This document shows, one piece after another, positions 1 to 7,737 of a stretch of DNA of 17,557 bases. Source of the stretch: Peptococcaceae bacterium (GTDB lineage Bacteria > Bacillota > Desulfitobacteriia > Desulfitobacteriales > Desulfitobacteriaceae); contig JAITOS010000091.1 in assembly GCA_031289815.1 (NCBI GenBank), forward strand, positions 1-17,557. The letters are read 5' to 3'. How positions within the stretch are numbered: position 1 is the stretch's first letter; the number at the start of each line of letters is the position of its first letter. Both the position numbers and the translations under genes were made by a program. The notes under the pieces are model-generated. The model was not told the DNA's origin and did no database searches. It was given only the letters and a program-made list of their open reading frames with translations.

Positions 1-1713
1 CCGGATATCGACAGCGTCTATATGCGGGTGTGTCAAGATTTTACCGGTCACGGCGGCTGGCCGCTGACGATCCTGATGACGCCTGAACAAAAGCCTTTTT
101 TGGCGGGAATGTATTTCCCCAAACATTCGGGGCCGAATGCCGTCGGTTGTATCGAGCTGTTGACGCTGGTGAAGGAACACTGGCAAAACGCCCGGGAAAA
201 ACTGTTACAGACAGCGGAGGAGCTGGTCCGGACCCTGAAGACAGAGTCGTCGCCGCCGGAAAGCGCCTCGCCGGAGGATTTGATCGCGCAGCTGGTTCGG
301 CAGAGTAAACGTGTTTTTGACGGACAATACGGTGGTTTTGGCGCGGCTCCCAAATTTCCCATGCCCTGCACCCTCCTGTTTTTGCTGACGTATGCGCGTT
401 TGGCTGAAGATGAAGAAGCGCTGCGGATGGTGGAGAAAACGCTGCGGCAGATGTATCAGGGCGGTCTGTTTGATCATATCGGCTTTGGCTTTTGCCGTTA
501 CGCTACCGACCGGAGGTGGCTGGCGCCTCATTTTGAAAAAATGCTGTACGATAACGCCTTGTTGACGCTGGTTTATGCCCAGGCTTACCAGCAAACGCGA
601 AACGAACGCTATAAAGTCGTGGCGGAAAAGACAGCCGCCTATGTGCTGCGGGAGCTCAGCGGTCCTGACGGCGGATTTTTTTGCGCCCAAGACGCGGACA
701 GTGAAGGGGAGGAAGGGAAATATTACCTTTTCAGACCGGCTGAGATCGTTGGCTTGCTGGGAAAAGAAGACGGGCAAGCGTTTAACGCCTATTTTGATAT
801 CACGGAAAAAGGGAATTTCCAGGGAGCCAATATTCCCAATCTGCTGGCGACGGCGGCAGAAACGGAGCGTTTTGAAGCCTTTTTGCCTGAGATCTACGCG
901 TATCGAAAAAACAGAACGGCCCTGCATCGGGATGATAAAGTATTGACGTCCTGGAACGCGCTCATGATTACGGCGCTGGCCGGAGCGTACCGGATTTTAG
1001 GGGACGAAAAATATTTGGCAGCCGCGCAAAAATCCCTGCGCTTTATTGAAACGAATCTGGCGGAGGGAGAAAATCTTTTTGCCAGCTATCGCGATGGGCA
1101 GCGCGGCGCCGACGGCTTTCTGGACGATTACGCCTTTCTGATTCTGGCGCTGCTTCAGATGTACGGCGCGACGCTGGATAAAAGTTATCTGGCTAGAGCG
1201 CTGTCGCTCCTGGAAAAAGCCGTAACGGACTTTTTTGACGAGCAGCGGGGCGGCTTCTATTTGTATGGGAAAAACAGCGAGAAACTCATCCTTCAACCCA
1301 AAGAAACGAACGACGGCGCTGTGCCTTCCGGGAATTCCGTGATGGCCTATAATTTGTTGATCGTGGCAAAATTAGTAAAAAGTGAACGACTGGAAGGATT
1401 AGCGGCGCGGCAACGCCGGTTTATGGCGGCGAAAGCCAGAGGGCAGGAGCTGGGCCACAGCGCTTTTATGCTATCCATGCTCCTCGATCGCTATCCCTTG
1501 CGGGAAATCGTATGCGTGCTGAAAAGCCCGGAAGATATCAGCCGGATAAAGGGGAAGCTGCCGCCAGACGCTCTGGTGACAGTTCTGGAGGAACCTACGA
1601 AAGAGTACCCGCTGCTCAACGCGCAAATGACATTTTACAGCTGTGAAAAAGGCGCTTGTCTGCCCCCGGTCAATGAACTGGGAGCTGAAATCCCGTCGCA
1701 ATTTAGGCGGTAG
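1..1713 (+). CDS. YyaL/SSP411-family protein (DUF255 thioredoxin-like + six-hairpin domain), 5'-truncated by the window edge
   Basis: The reading frame is open from base 1 (first residues PDIDSVYMRVCQD) to a TAG at 1711-1713, so about 570 residues of a protein usually near 680 are present. The missing N-terminus would hold the thioredoxin-like CxxC segment; the window opens just after it. What remains shows family landmarks: GHGGWPLTILMTPEQKPF near the start, FGAAPKFPMP, FDHIGFGFCRYATDRRW followed by PHFEKMLYDNALL, the DADSEGEEGKYY block, and DDKVLTSWNALM. The C-terminal two thirds is expected to form an (alpha/alpha)6 barrel like glycan epimerases and hydrolases. It ends with a Cys-containing tail (CEKGACLPPVNEL), as relatives do. 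The biochemical role of the family is not firmly established; redox or carbohydrate-related activity has been suggested. Family assignment is secure; function is not. A 51-nt gap leads to the next gene in the same direction. Confidence 0.93.
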   Translation, partial: PDIDSVYMRVCQDFTGHGGWPLTILMTPEQKPFLAGMYFPKHSGPNAVGCIELLTLVKEHWQNAREKLLQTAEELVRTLKTESSPPESASPEDLIAQLVRQSKRVFDGQYGGFGAAPKFPMPCTLLFLLTYARLAEDEEALRMVEKTLRQMYQGGLFDHIGFGFCRYATDRRWLAPHFEKMLYDNALLTLVYAQAYQQTRNERYKVVAEKTAAYVLRELSGPDGGFFCAQDADSEGEEGKYYLFRPAEIVGLLGKEDGQAFNAYFDITEKGNFQGANIPNLLATAAETERFEAFLPEIYAYRKNRTALHRDDKVLTSWNALMITALAGAYRILGDEKYLAAAQKSLRFIETNLAEGENLFASYRDGQRGADGFLDDYAFLILALLQMYGATLDKSYLARALSLLEKAVTDFFDEQRGGFYLYGKNSEKLILQPKETNDGAVPSGNSVMAYNLLIVAKLVKSERLEGLAARQRRFMAAKARGQELGHSAFMLSMLLDRYPLREIVCVLKSPEDISRIKGKLPPDALVTVLEEPTKEYPLLNAQMTFYSCEKGACLPPVNELGAEIPSQFRR

Positions 1714-1764
1714 AGATTTTTTGTGCTAAAATATAGATAAGGAGAAGAATGAAGGAAAGGATGA

Positions 1765-2916
1765 GTGACCCGCTTGCGCGTGTTAATATTTTCCGCCTCC
1801 TTTGGGGCCGGACATGTTCGAGCCGCCGAAGCGCTCATTGAAGCGCTGAAAAACAGAGAACCGGAGGCGGACATCGACCATGTGGATTTCGGCGTCTTCT
1901 TGAGCCGAACCTTTAACACCATGCTAAAAAGTACATATATCGAAATGATCAAGCATACGCCGAAGCTATGGGGAAAATTTTACTATCGGACGGCCAAAAT
2001 TCCGCCGCATTCGGTCTTTCAGCGTTTCCTGAACGGTTTGGGCCGCCGGAAATTGATGAACTATATCCACGGCTTACAGCCGGACCTGGTCATTTGCACC
2101 TATCCGACGGTAGGCGGCGCGTTGGGTGTGCTTCGCCAACAGGGAGAACTGAAGGCGCCGGTGGTTACGGCGATCACGGATTACGCGATCCATAGCCAGT
2201 GGATTAACCCCGGCGTGGATATGTACATCGTCGGCTGTGAGGATGTGCGGATCGGCTTGTTGCGCCGCGGTATTGACGAAGAAAAGATCAAGGTGACGGG
2301 GATCCCTGTCAGCCCCCGCTTTGAACGGGTTCTCGACCGCGAAAATATCGCCGCCCGCTTGGGTATTGATCCGCAATGCCTGACCTTGTTGATCATGAGC
2401 GGCGCGTATGGCGTGCTTGACAGCGCGAAATGGCTGCTGAAACTCTTGGATGATATTCCCGGCGACCTCCAGGTATTGATTGTCTGCGGCAAAGACGAGC
2501 GGTTGTATCACTCCCTGGACGGGGTGATCGAGCAAGCGCGCCATCCGGTTCGGCGCTTCGGCTTTATTTATAACGTCGAAGAATTCATGGCGGTGTCGGA
2601 TATTATCATCACGAAAGCCGGAGGGCTAACGGTTTCCGAGGCGTTGACCCGGCGGCTGCCGATCTTGATCTATAAACCCATTCCCGGTCAGGAAGAAGAA
2701 AACGCGCTCTTTCTTCAAAACATCGGGGCGGGCAAGACCGCCCTGAACGATGAAGAATTGGGGGCCGCCTTGAAGCAGATGATCACGGATCCGGACACGC
2801 TGGCGCAAATGCGTGAGGCCGCGGCCTGGGCGTTGCCGGGAAAAGCGGCGGATCAGGCGATCGGTCATATGCTGGCGTTACTGAAAAAGAAGGGAAAAGA
2901 ACAGCGGACAGGTTGA
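1765..2916 (+). CDS. MGDG-synthase/UgtP-like GT28 glycosyltransferase (diacylglycerol glycosyltransferase family)
   Basis: A 383-residue GT-B-fold glycosyltransferase. The N-terminal half carries the MGDG-synthase signature SASFGAGHVRAAEAL (residues 10-24), the acceptor-side loop of the family. The C-terminal half carries the nucleotide-sugar-binding GGLTVSEAL (286-294) and PGQEEEN (307-313) motifs of the GT28 C-terminal domain. Relatives transfer galactose or glucose from the UDP-sugar onto diacylglycerol at the cytoplasmic membrane face, making glycolipids that also anchor lipoteichoic acid. Sugar and processivity cannot be read from the sequence. The start is GTG at 1765, because an in-frame TGA lies at 1762-1764. 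A purine-rich stretch (GGAAAGG, ending 1760) lies 4 nt upstream. Slightly later starts (TTG 1774, GTG 1780) are possible and would still keep the whole glycine-rich loop. The gene is co-directional with its upstream neighbour and ends 18 nt before the trigger-factor promoter. Confidence 0.9.
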   Translation: MTRLRVLIFSASFGAGHVRAAEALIEALKNREPEADIDHVDFGVFLSRTFNTMLKSTYIEMIKHTPKLWGKFYYRTAKIPPHSVFQRFLNGLGRRKLMNYIHGLQPDLVICTYPTVGGALGVLRQQGELKAPVVTAITDYAIHSQWINPGVDMYIVGCEDVRIGLLRRGIDEEKIKVTGIPVSPRFERVLDRENIAARLGIDPQCLTLLIMSGAYGVLDSAKWLLKLLDDIPGDLQVLIVCGKDERLYHSLDGVIEQARHPVRRFGFIYNVEEFMAVSDIIITKAGGLTVSEALTRRLPILIYKPIPGQEEENALFLQNIGAGKTALNDEELGAALKQMITDPDTLAQMREAAAWALPGKAADQAIGHMLALLKKKGKEQRTG

Positions 2917-2934
2917 ATGCGTGGTTAAATGCAC

Positions 2935-2963
2935 TTGCGTTATTAGGCGGGCTTTGCTATAAT
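2935..2963 (+). promoter_or_regulatory. Sigma-70/SigA-type promoter with extended -10, upstream of trigger factor
   Basis: TTGCGT (2935-2940), a 17-nt spacer, then a consensus TATAAT (2958-2963) preceded by TGC, i.e. an extended -10. Transcription would begin near 2970, leaving a leader of about 170 nt before the trigger-factor start. This is the best promoter match in the left half of the window. Confidence 0.8.
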
Positions 2964-3002
2964 TTCTAGGAAACTCAAGGTATCCGGTCGAAGTGAGAGG
3001 CG

Positions 3003-3071
3003 ATGGAGCGGGTTGAAGATCAGGCAAAGCGGAAAAGTATAAGAAAGGAACATTTGTTCCTCCTTTTTTAA
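3003..3071 (+). CDS. Possible 22-codon leader ORF overlapping the tig-leader terminator
   Basis: ATG at 3003 opens 22 codons rich in Lys and Arg, ending HLFLLF before a TAA at 3069-3071. The stop falls at the end of the U-tract of the terminator-like hairpin described at 3046-3069. A purine run (GTGAGAGG) precedes the ATG, but its spacing is short. A ribosome reaching the stop would cover the hairpin, which is the geometry of translational attenuation. An open frame this short can easily arise by chance, and no amino-acid bias points to a sensed metabolite. Confidence 0.2.
   Translation: MERVEDQAKRKSIRKEHLFLLF
3046..3069 (+). terminator. Intrinsic-terminator-like hairpin in the trigger-factor leader
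   Basis: AGGAAC (3046-3051), a 4-nt loop ATTT, and GTTCCT (3056-3061) form a perfect 6-bp stem. CC and six T residues (3064-3069) follow. It lies about 80 nt downstream of the predicted transcription start and 73 nt upstream of the tig start codon, so it sits between the promoter and the gene it should drive. It could be an attenuator, the end of a short non-coding RNA, or a weak leaky terminator. Confidence 0.55.
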
Positions 3072-3142
3072 AATAACTGGAATCAGGGGAGACCGATCTT
3101 TCATTGGCCCACGGGCGGCGGAGAACGAAAGGGGATTATAAA

Positions 3143-4432
3143 GTGCAGGTAAAAACCGAAAACATAGAAAAGAATGTAGTAGAATTGAATGTGTCGGTCG
3201 AAGCGGACAAGTTTTCTACGGCTGTTGCTCAGACCGCGAAGAAATTAGCGCAAAAAATAAATATTCCGGGATTTCGCAAGGGAAAAGCGCCGCGACGTCT
3301 CATTGAGGCGACGGTGGGGACCGAAGCCCTGTATCATGAAACGGTGGATCGCATTATGGAAGCCGTCTATTTGGAGGCTGTGCAGGAAAGCGAGGTCGAA
3401 CCTGTCGCGCCGCCGGAAATTGATTTTGTGCAGATGGAAGACGGTAAGGATTTCGTTTTCAAGGCGAAAATCACGGTTAAACCCGAGGTGGATTTGGGAG
3501 AATATAAAGGTCTGAATATCGAAAAAGAGGCGGCGGTGGTTACGCCGGAGGATATCGATGAGGAATTGAAGCGCGGACAGATGCAGCACGCGAAGTTATT
3601 AACACTGGAAGAAGGGGTTGTCGCGGCGGACGATATCGCGGTGATCGATTTTGAGGGTTTCGTGGATGATATCGCTTTTCCCGGCGGCAAAGGCGAGGGG
3701 TACGAATTAACCATCGGTTCCGGCTCTTTCATTCCCGGTTTCGAGGATCAGCTGATCGGAGCGGCGGTTGGACAGGAAAAGGACGTGAATGTTCAATTTC
3801 CTGAGGAATATCAGAGTAAAGAACTTGCGGGTAAAAAGGCTCTATTTAAGGTGAAAGTTAATATGATAAAGCGTAAGGAATTTGCGCCTCTTGACGATGA
3901 GTTCGCCAAGGATACCAGTGATTTTGCCACACTGGAAGAACTGAAAGCGGATATCAGGGAAAAACTGACGGCAATGGCGGAAAAAAAGGCGGAGGACGAC
4001 TATCAAAACAATATCATCGCCAAAGCGGTGGAGAATGCCAGCGTTGAAATACCGCCCGTGATGATCGATCAGCGTATAGAGCAGATGTTCAGCGATTTTG
4101 AGCAGAATCTGGCTTACCAGGGAATTGATATGCAGGGATATATGCAGTATGTCAATAGGACGGAGAGCGACTTGCGGGAGCAGTTCCGGCCCCAGGCGGT
4201 GCAAATGGTAAAGACGGAACTGGTGATAGAAAAAATATCGGCGACGGAAGAGATTGCAGTCACGCCGGAAGAAGTCGAGGAAGGCTTGACGAAAATGGCG
4301 GCACTGTATAAACGAGATGTGGCGGTGATCGCGGACATGTTGATTCAGCGCGGAGAAATAGATCATTATCGCCAAAGTCTCATCAATGAAAAAACCGTTA
4401 AACTTTTAGTGGATCAGAACCGAAATGTATAG
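3143..4432 (+). CDS. tig: Trigger factor, ribosome-associated chaperone / peptidyl-prolyl isomerase
   Basis: A 429-residue protein that binds the ribosome exit tunnel and shields nascent chains. With the GTG start at 3143 the ribosome-docking motif GFRKGKAP falls at residues 43-50, the same numbering as in E. coli. A purine run (GAAAGGGG, 3127-3134) lies 8 nt upstream. An in-frame TTG at 3104 would add 13 residues the family lacks, so 3143 is preferred. Order: N-terminal ribosome-binding domain (1 to ~115), FKBP-type PPIase domain (~160-245, including IDFEGFVDD and IPGFEDQLIGAAVG), then the helical C-terminal substrate-binding domain. Length is normal. It heads the quality-control cluster and lies 42 nt before clpX, so the two are probably co-transcribed from the promoter at 2935-2963, subject to the leader hairpin. 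Confidence 0.96.
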   Translation: MQVKTENIEKNVVELNVSVEADKFSTAVAQTAKKLAQKINIPGFRKGKAPRRLIEATVGTEALYHETVDRIMEAVYLEAVQESEVEPVAPPEIDFVQMEDGKDFVFKAKITVKPEVDLGEYKGLNIEKEAAVVTPEDIDEELKRGQMQHAKLLTLEEGVVAADDIAVIDFEGFVDDIAFPGGKGEGYELTIGSGSFIPGFEDQLIGAAVGQEKDVNVQFPEEYQSKELAGKKALFKVKVNMIKRKEFAPLDDEFAKDTSDFATLEELKADIREKLTAMAEKKAEDDYQNNIIAKAVENASVEIPPVMIDQRIEQMFSDFEQNLAYQGIDMQGYMQYVNRTESDLREQFRPQAVQMVKTELVIEKISATEEIAVTPEEVEEGLTKMAALYKRDVAVIADMLIQRGEIDHYRQSLINEKTVKLLVDQNRNV

Positions 4433-4474
4433 TATGGCAATGTTGCGGAGATTCTGAGGTAAAGAGGTGAGAGA

Positions 4475-5740
4475 ATGGCAAAGTACAATGATGAAAAAAA
4501 CCAGTTGAAATGCTCTTTTTGCGGCAAAACACAAGACCAGGTGAAGAAACTGGTGGCCGGACCGGGTGTGTATATTTGCGACGAGTGTATTGAATTGTGC
4601 AATGAGATCATTGATGAAGAACTGAACGAAGAGTTGGGTGTGGAAATCAGTGACATTCCCAAACCGAAAGAAATCTGCGCGATTCTGGATCAATACGTCA
4701 TCGGTCAGGATAAAGCCAAAAAAGCGCTGTCTGTCGCCGTGTATAATCACTATAAACGGATCAACCTGGGAATGAAAATTGATGATGTTGAACTGCAAAA
4801 GTCAAATATTGTCATGCTGGGGCCGACGGGTTCAGGGAAAACACTGTTAGCCTCAACGTTAGCGAAACTGTTAAACGTCCCTTTTGCGATTGCGGACGCT
4901 ACTTCTTTGACAGAAGCGGGATATGTCGGCGAAGATGTGGAAAATATCTTGCTCAAGCTGATTCAGGCGGCGGATTATGATGTGGAAAAAGCGGAAAAAG
5001 GGATTGTCTATATCGATGAAATTGATAAAATCGCAAGGAAATCGGAAAATCCCTCGATCACGCGTGACGTTTCGGGAGAAGGGGTACAGCAGGCTTTACT
5101 GAAAATCCTGGAAGGGACGATTGCCAGCGTACCGCCGCAGGGCGGAAGAAAGCATCCGCATCAGGAATTCATCCAGTTGGACACCACCAATATTCTCTTT
5201 ATTGTCGGCGGCGCCTTTGACGGGATTGAAAAGATTATCCAAAACCGGGTTGGCAAGAAAGTGATGGGCTTCGGCGCGGATATTCAGAAAAAAAATGATC
5301 TGAATATTGGGGATACGCTCAAGAAAATATTGCCCACCGACCTGTTAAAGTATGGCTTGATTCCGGAATTTGGCGGCAGGCTACCGGTGATTGTCACCCT
5401 GGACGCGCTGGATGAAGAAGCGCTGATTCGCATTTTGACGGAACCCAAAAACGCCTTGGTCCGTCAATACCAAAAACTGATGGAACTTGACGGCGTAGCC
5501 TTGGAATTCAGAGAAGATTCCCTGCTGGCCATTGCGCGGGAAGCGATTCGCCGCAACACCGGAGCGCGGGGATTGCGGGCGGTGGTGGAGGATATCATGA
5601 TGAATGTGATGTATGATCTGCCGTCGCGCACGGACGTGGAAAAATGCCTGGTCACGGAAGACGTCGTGTTTAAGAAGGAAGAACCGCTGCTGATCACCGT
5701 GGAAAAAACGAAAAAAGGGAAAAAAGAGGAATCCGCCTGA
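4475..5740 (+). CDS. clpX: ClpX, ATP-dependent unfoldase subunit of the Clp protease
   Basis: A 421-residue AAA+ unfoldase that feeds tagged or misfolded proteins into ClpP. The N-terminal zinc-binding domain has four cysteines, C13-x2-C16 and C35-x2-C38, which dimerise the domain and bind substrates and adaptors. Walker A is GPTGSGKT (116-123), Walker B is VYIDEID (178-184), and pore loop 1 is GYVGED (149-154). The ClpP-docking tripeptide is MGF (264-266), where I/L/V-G-F is the usual form, so ClpP binding appears retained. The start ATG 4475 follows AGAGGTGAGAG closely. The C-terminus ends in a Lys/Glu-rich tail. In many clostridia clpP sits between tig and clpX; here the gap is 42 nt and clpP is not in the window. 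A long stem-loop follows the gene. Confidence 0.97.
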   Translation: MAKYNDEKNQLKCSFCGKTQDQVKKLVAGPGVYICDECIELCNEIIDEELNEELGVEISDIPKPKEICAILDQYVIGQDKAKKALSVAVYNHYKRINLGMKIDDVELQKSNIVMLGPTGSGKTLLASTLAKLLNVPFAIADATSLTEAGYVGEDVENILLKLIQAADYDVEKAEKGIVYIDEIDKIARKSENPSITRDVSGEGVQQALLKILEGTIASVPPQGGRKHPHQEFIQLDTTNILFIVGGAFDGIEKIIQNRVGKKVMGFGADIQKKNDLNIGDTLKKILPTDLLKYGLIPEFGGRLPVIVTLDALDEEALIRILTEPKNALVRQYQKLMELDGVALEFREDSLLAIAREAIRRNTGARGLRAVVEDIMMNVMYDLPSRTDVEKCLVTEDVVFKKEEPLLITVEKTKKGKKEESA

Positions 5741-5770
5741 TCCGATCCTTATCCATCAGGGCGGACGGCG

Positions 5771-5810
5771 AAATGCAAGGCGGCAATCGTGAAGATAGCC
5801 CCTTGTATTT
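5771..5810 (+). terminator. Long stem-loop between clpX and lonB, possible intrinsic terminator
   Basis: AAATGCAAGG (5771-5780) pairs with CCTTGTATTT (5801-5810), including one G-U pair. After a bulged C at 5781, GGC (5782-5784) pairs with GCC (5798-5800), leaving a 13-nt loop. That gives 13 base pairs with one bulge. The downstream bases are T-rich (ATTTTAGGGTTTTG) but not a clean T-run. It lies 31 nt after the clpX stop and 71 nt before lonB, so it could end or attenuate the tig-clpX transcript, or mark an RNA-processing site. Confidence 0.5.
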
Positions 5811-5880
5811 ATTTTAGGGTTTTGTTTGCCCAACTCTGGCAATAATACAGGTATAGATTGTCACAGGAGGGAAACCATAA

Positions 5881-7602
5881 ATGAACGATAGTCTTAGCGG
5901 CTTGGTCATGACGGTGCAGCTGCTCTTTGCGGTGGTGATCGGCCTGTATTTTTGGAATATGCTGAGATCGCAGCAGCACAGCAAGGCGGCCATAGAAAGA
6001 GAATCGCGTAAAGAATTTGAGAAATTAGGGAAAATGCGTAAAATCGCTTTAACGACGCCGCTGGCGGAAAAGACGCGGCCGCTGAAATTTGCGGAGATTG
6101 TCGGGCAAAAGGAAGGGATTAAAGCCCTGAAGGCGGCGCTTTGCGGGCCGAATCCTCAGCATGTGATCATCTATGGACCGCCGGGTGTTGGCAAAACAGC
6201 CGGAGCCAGACTGGTTCTGGAAGACGCCAAATATAATCCGCTTTCCCCCTTTAAAGAAAACGCGCGTTTTGTCGAGGTTGACGGCGCTACCATGCGCTTT
6301 GACGAAAGAGGGATCGCTGATCCGCTGATCGGTTCGGTACATGATCCGATTTATCAAGGGGCCGGCGCGATGGGGATGGCGGGCATTCCCCAGCCTAAAG
6401 CGGGCGCGGTAACGAAAGCCCACGGCGGGATATTGTTTATTGATGAGATAGGAGAATTACATCCGATTCAAATCAATAAGCTATTGAAAGTATTAGAAGA
6501 CCGCAAGGTCCATTTGGAAAGTTCTTACTATAGCGCGGAAGATCCCAATATACCGCTGCATATCCACGATATCTTTCAAAACGGCTTGCCAGCCGATTTT
6601 CGCCTGGTGGGAGCGACCACCCGCAGTCCGGAAGATATTCCGGCGGCAATCCGGTCGCGCTGCATGGAGATATTTTTCCGACTGCTCGTACCGGAGGAGA
6701 TCGCTGAGATTGCCAGAGCAGCGGCGGTGAAGATGGATATGCGGCTGAGTGAAGCCGCCGTACAGGTGGTCAAAGGTTATGCCGCCAACGGACGGGAAGC
6801 GGTCAATATGGTTCAATTGGCAGCCGGCGTTGTTCAGACCAGCCAGGGTATGGAAATTGACGCGGTTACGCTGGAGTGGGTGGTCACGTCCGGTCAATAC
6901 ACGCCCCGTCCGGATAAAAAGGTGCCGGAGGAACCCCAGATTGGGGTGGTAAACGGACTGGCGGTGTATGGCCCTAACTTGGGAATGCTGCTGGAATTGG
7001 AAGTGACGGCTCAGCCGGTAGAGAAAGGAAGCGGGGTGTTGCTGGTCACCGGGATCGTCGAAGAAGAGGAACAATCCAGTGAAGGCAAGAGCGTGCGCCG
7101 GAAAAGCATGGCTCGCAGCTCGGTGGAAAATGTCCTGACCGTGCTGAGACGGCAATTGAGGATCGAGCCCAAAGACTTCGATTTGCACGTAAATTTTCCG
7201 GGGGGTGTGCCGTTAGACGGGCCTTCAGCCGGAGTGACGATTGCCGCGGCGGTCGTGTCGGCGATTCATAAACACAAGGTGGATAATTATCTGGCGATGA
7301 CCGGGGAACTCTCCATTCGGGGCGGAGTCAAGCCGGTAGGCGGTATCCCGGCAAAAATCGAAGCCGCTTATCAGGCGGGCTGCAAGCGGGTGTTCATTCC
7401 TAAAGAAAATTGGCGGGAGCGCTTTGCCGATATGTATGAGGATATGGAGATCATCGCGATGGACAATTTAGAGCAGGTCTTAAACGAATCGCTGCTGTCA
7501 GAAACAAAGCCGGGAAAACTGGAGATCCGGCCGCCCTTGGAAGAGATCTTCAATCGCCTGGAGTTTGGGCCAAATTTGCCTGATCGCAGTCAACCATGTT
7601 AG
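5881..7602 (+). CDS. lonB: LonB, membrane-anchored ATP-dependent Lon-type protease
   Basis: A 573-residue protein of the Firmicutes LonB family, close to the ~550 residues of B. subtilis LonB. A hydrophobic segment at about residues 8-25 should anchor it in the membrane; the large N-terminal substrate domain of LonA is absent. AAA+ module: Walker A GPPGVGKT (99-106) and Walker B ILFIDEIGEL (184-193). The C-terminal S16 protease domain carries the Ser-Lys dyad: Ser449 in DGPSAG and Lys492, 43 residues later in GGIPAK, the same separation as in LonA. The start ATG 5881 has AGGAGG at 5865-5870. In Bacillus lonB is expressed in the forespore; whether that holds here cannot be read from the DNA. 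It sits between clpX and lonA but is separated from both by gaps of about 140 nt containing stem-loops. Confidence 0.95.
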   Translation: MNDSLSGLVMTVQLLFAVVIGLYFWNMLRSQQHSKAAIERESRKEFEKLGKMRKIALTTPLAEKTRPLKFAEIVGQKEGIKALKAALCGPNPQHVIIYGPPGVGKTAGARLVLEDAKYNPLSPFKENARFVEVDGATMRFDERGIADPLIGSVHDPIYQGAGAMGMAGIPQPKAGAVTKAHGGILFIDEIGELHPIQINKLLKVLEDRKVHLESSYYSAEDPNIPLHIHDIFQNGLPADFRLVGATTRSPEDIPAAIRSRCMEIFFRLLVPEEIAEIARAAAVKMDMRLSEAAVQVVKGYAANGREAVNMVQLAAGVVQTSQGMEIDAVTLEWVVTSGQYTPRPDKKVPEEPQIGVVNGLAVYGPNLGMLLELEVTAQPVEKGSGVLLVTGIVEEEEQSSEGKSVRRKSMARSSVENVLTVLRRQLRIEPKDFDLHVNFPGGVPLDGPSAGVTIAAAVVSAIHKHKVDNYLAMTGELSIRGGVKPVGGIPAKIEAAYQAGCKRVFIPKENWRERFADMYEDMEIIAMDNLEQVLNESLLSETKPGKLEIRPPLEEIFNRLEFGPNLPDRSQPC

Positions 7603-7623
7603 AATAGTTCTGGATGGAGCATG

Positions 7624-7647
7624 GCACACTACATACGGTGTGCTTTT
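7624..7647 (+). terminator. Candidate intrinsic terminator after lonB
   Basis: GCACAC (7624-7629), an 8-nt loop, GTGTGC (7638-7643), then TTTT (7644-7647). It lies 21 nt after the lonB stop and before the lonA leader. The stem is only 6 bp and the T-run is short, so it may be leaky. Confidence 0.5.
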
Positions 7648-7737
7648 CCATATTCAGATGTGGCATGATCTCAAATTTGGATAGAGCGTTGTTTGAAGGA
7701 CCGAATGGGGAAGATCAAGGCCGGGGAGGGTAACAGA

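Noticed and set aside
205..927. 240-codon open frame on the minus strand inside the YyaL-type gene
   Set aside because: It is antisense to a clearly conserved protein, has no ribosome site and no recognisable protein character.
1704..1732. TGC-TAAAAT extended -10 upstream of the glycosyltransferase gene
   Set aside because: The -35 region (TAGGCG) is poor and overlaps the end of the preceding gene; too weak to annotate.
3104..3142. Upstream TTG start for trigger factor
   Set aside because: It would add 13 residues not found in the family; GTG 3143 has a better ribosome site and puts GFRKGKAP at residues 43-50.
3842..4375. 177-codon minus-strand frame inside tig
   Set aside because: Antisense shadow with biased composition and no start signal; trigger factor fully explains the region.
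6493..7188. 231-codon minus-strand frame inside lonB
   Set aside because: It is rich in His, Gln and Arg as expected for an antisense shadow of the conserved AAA+/protease gene.
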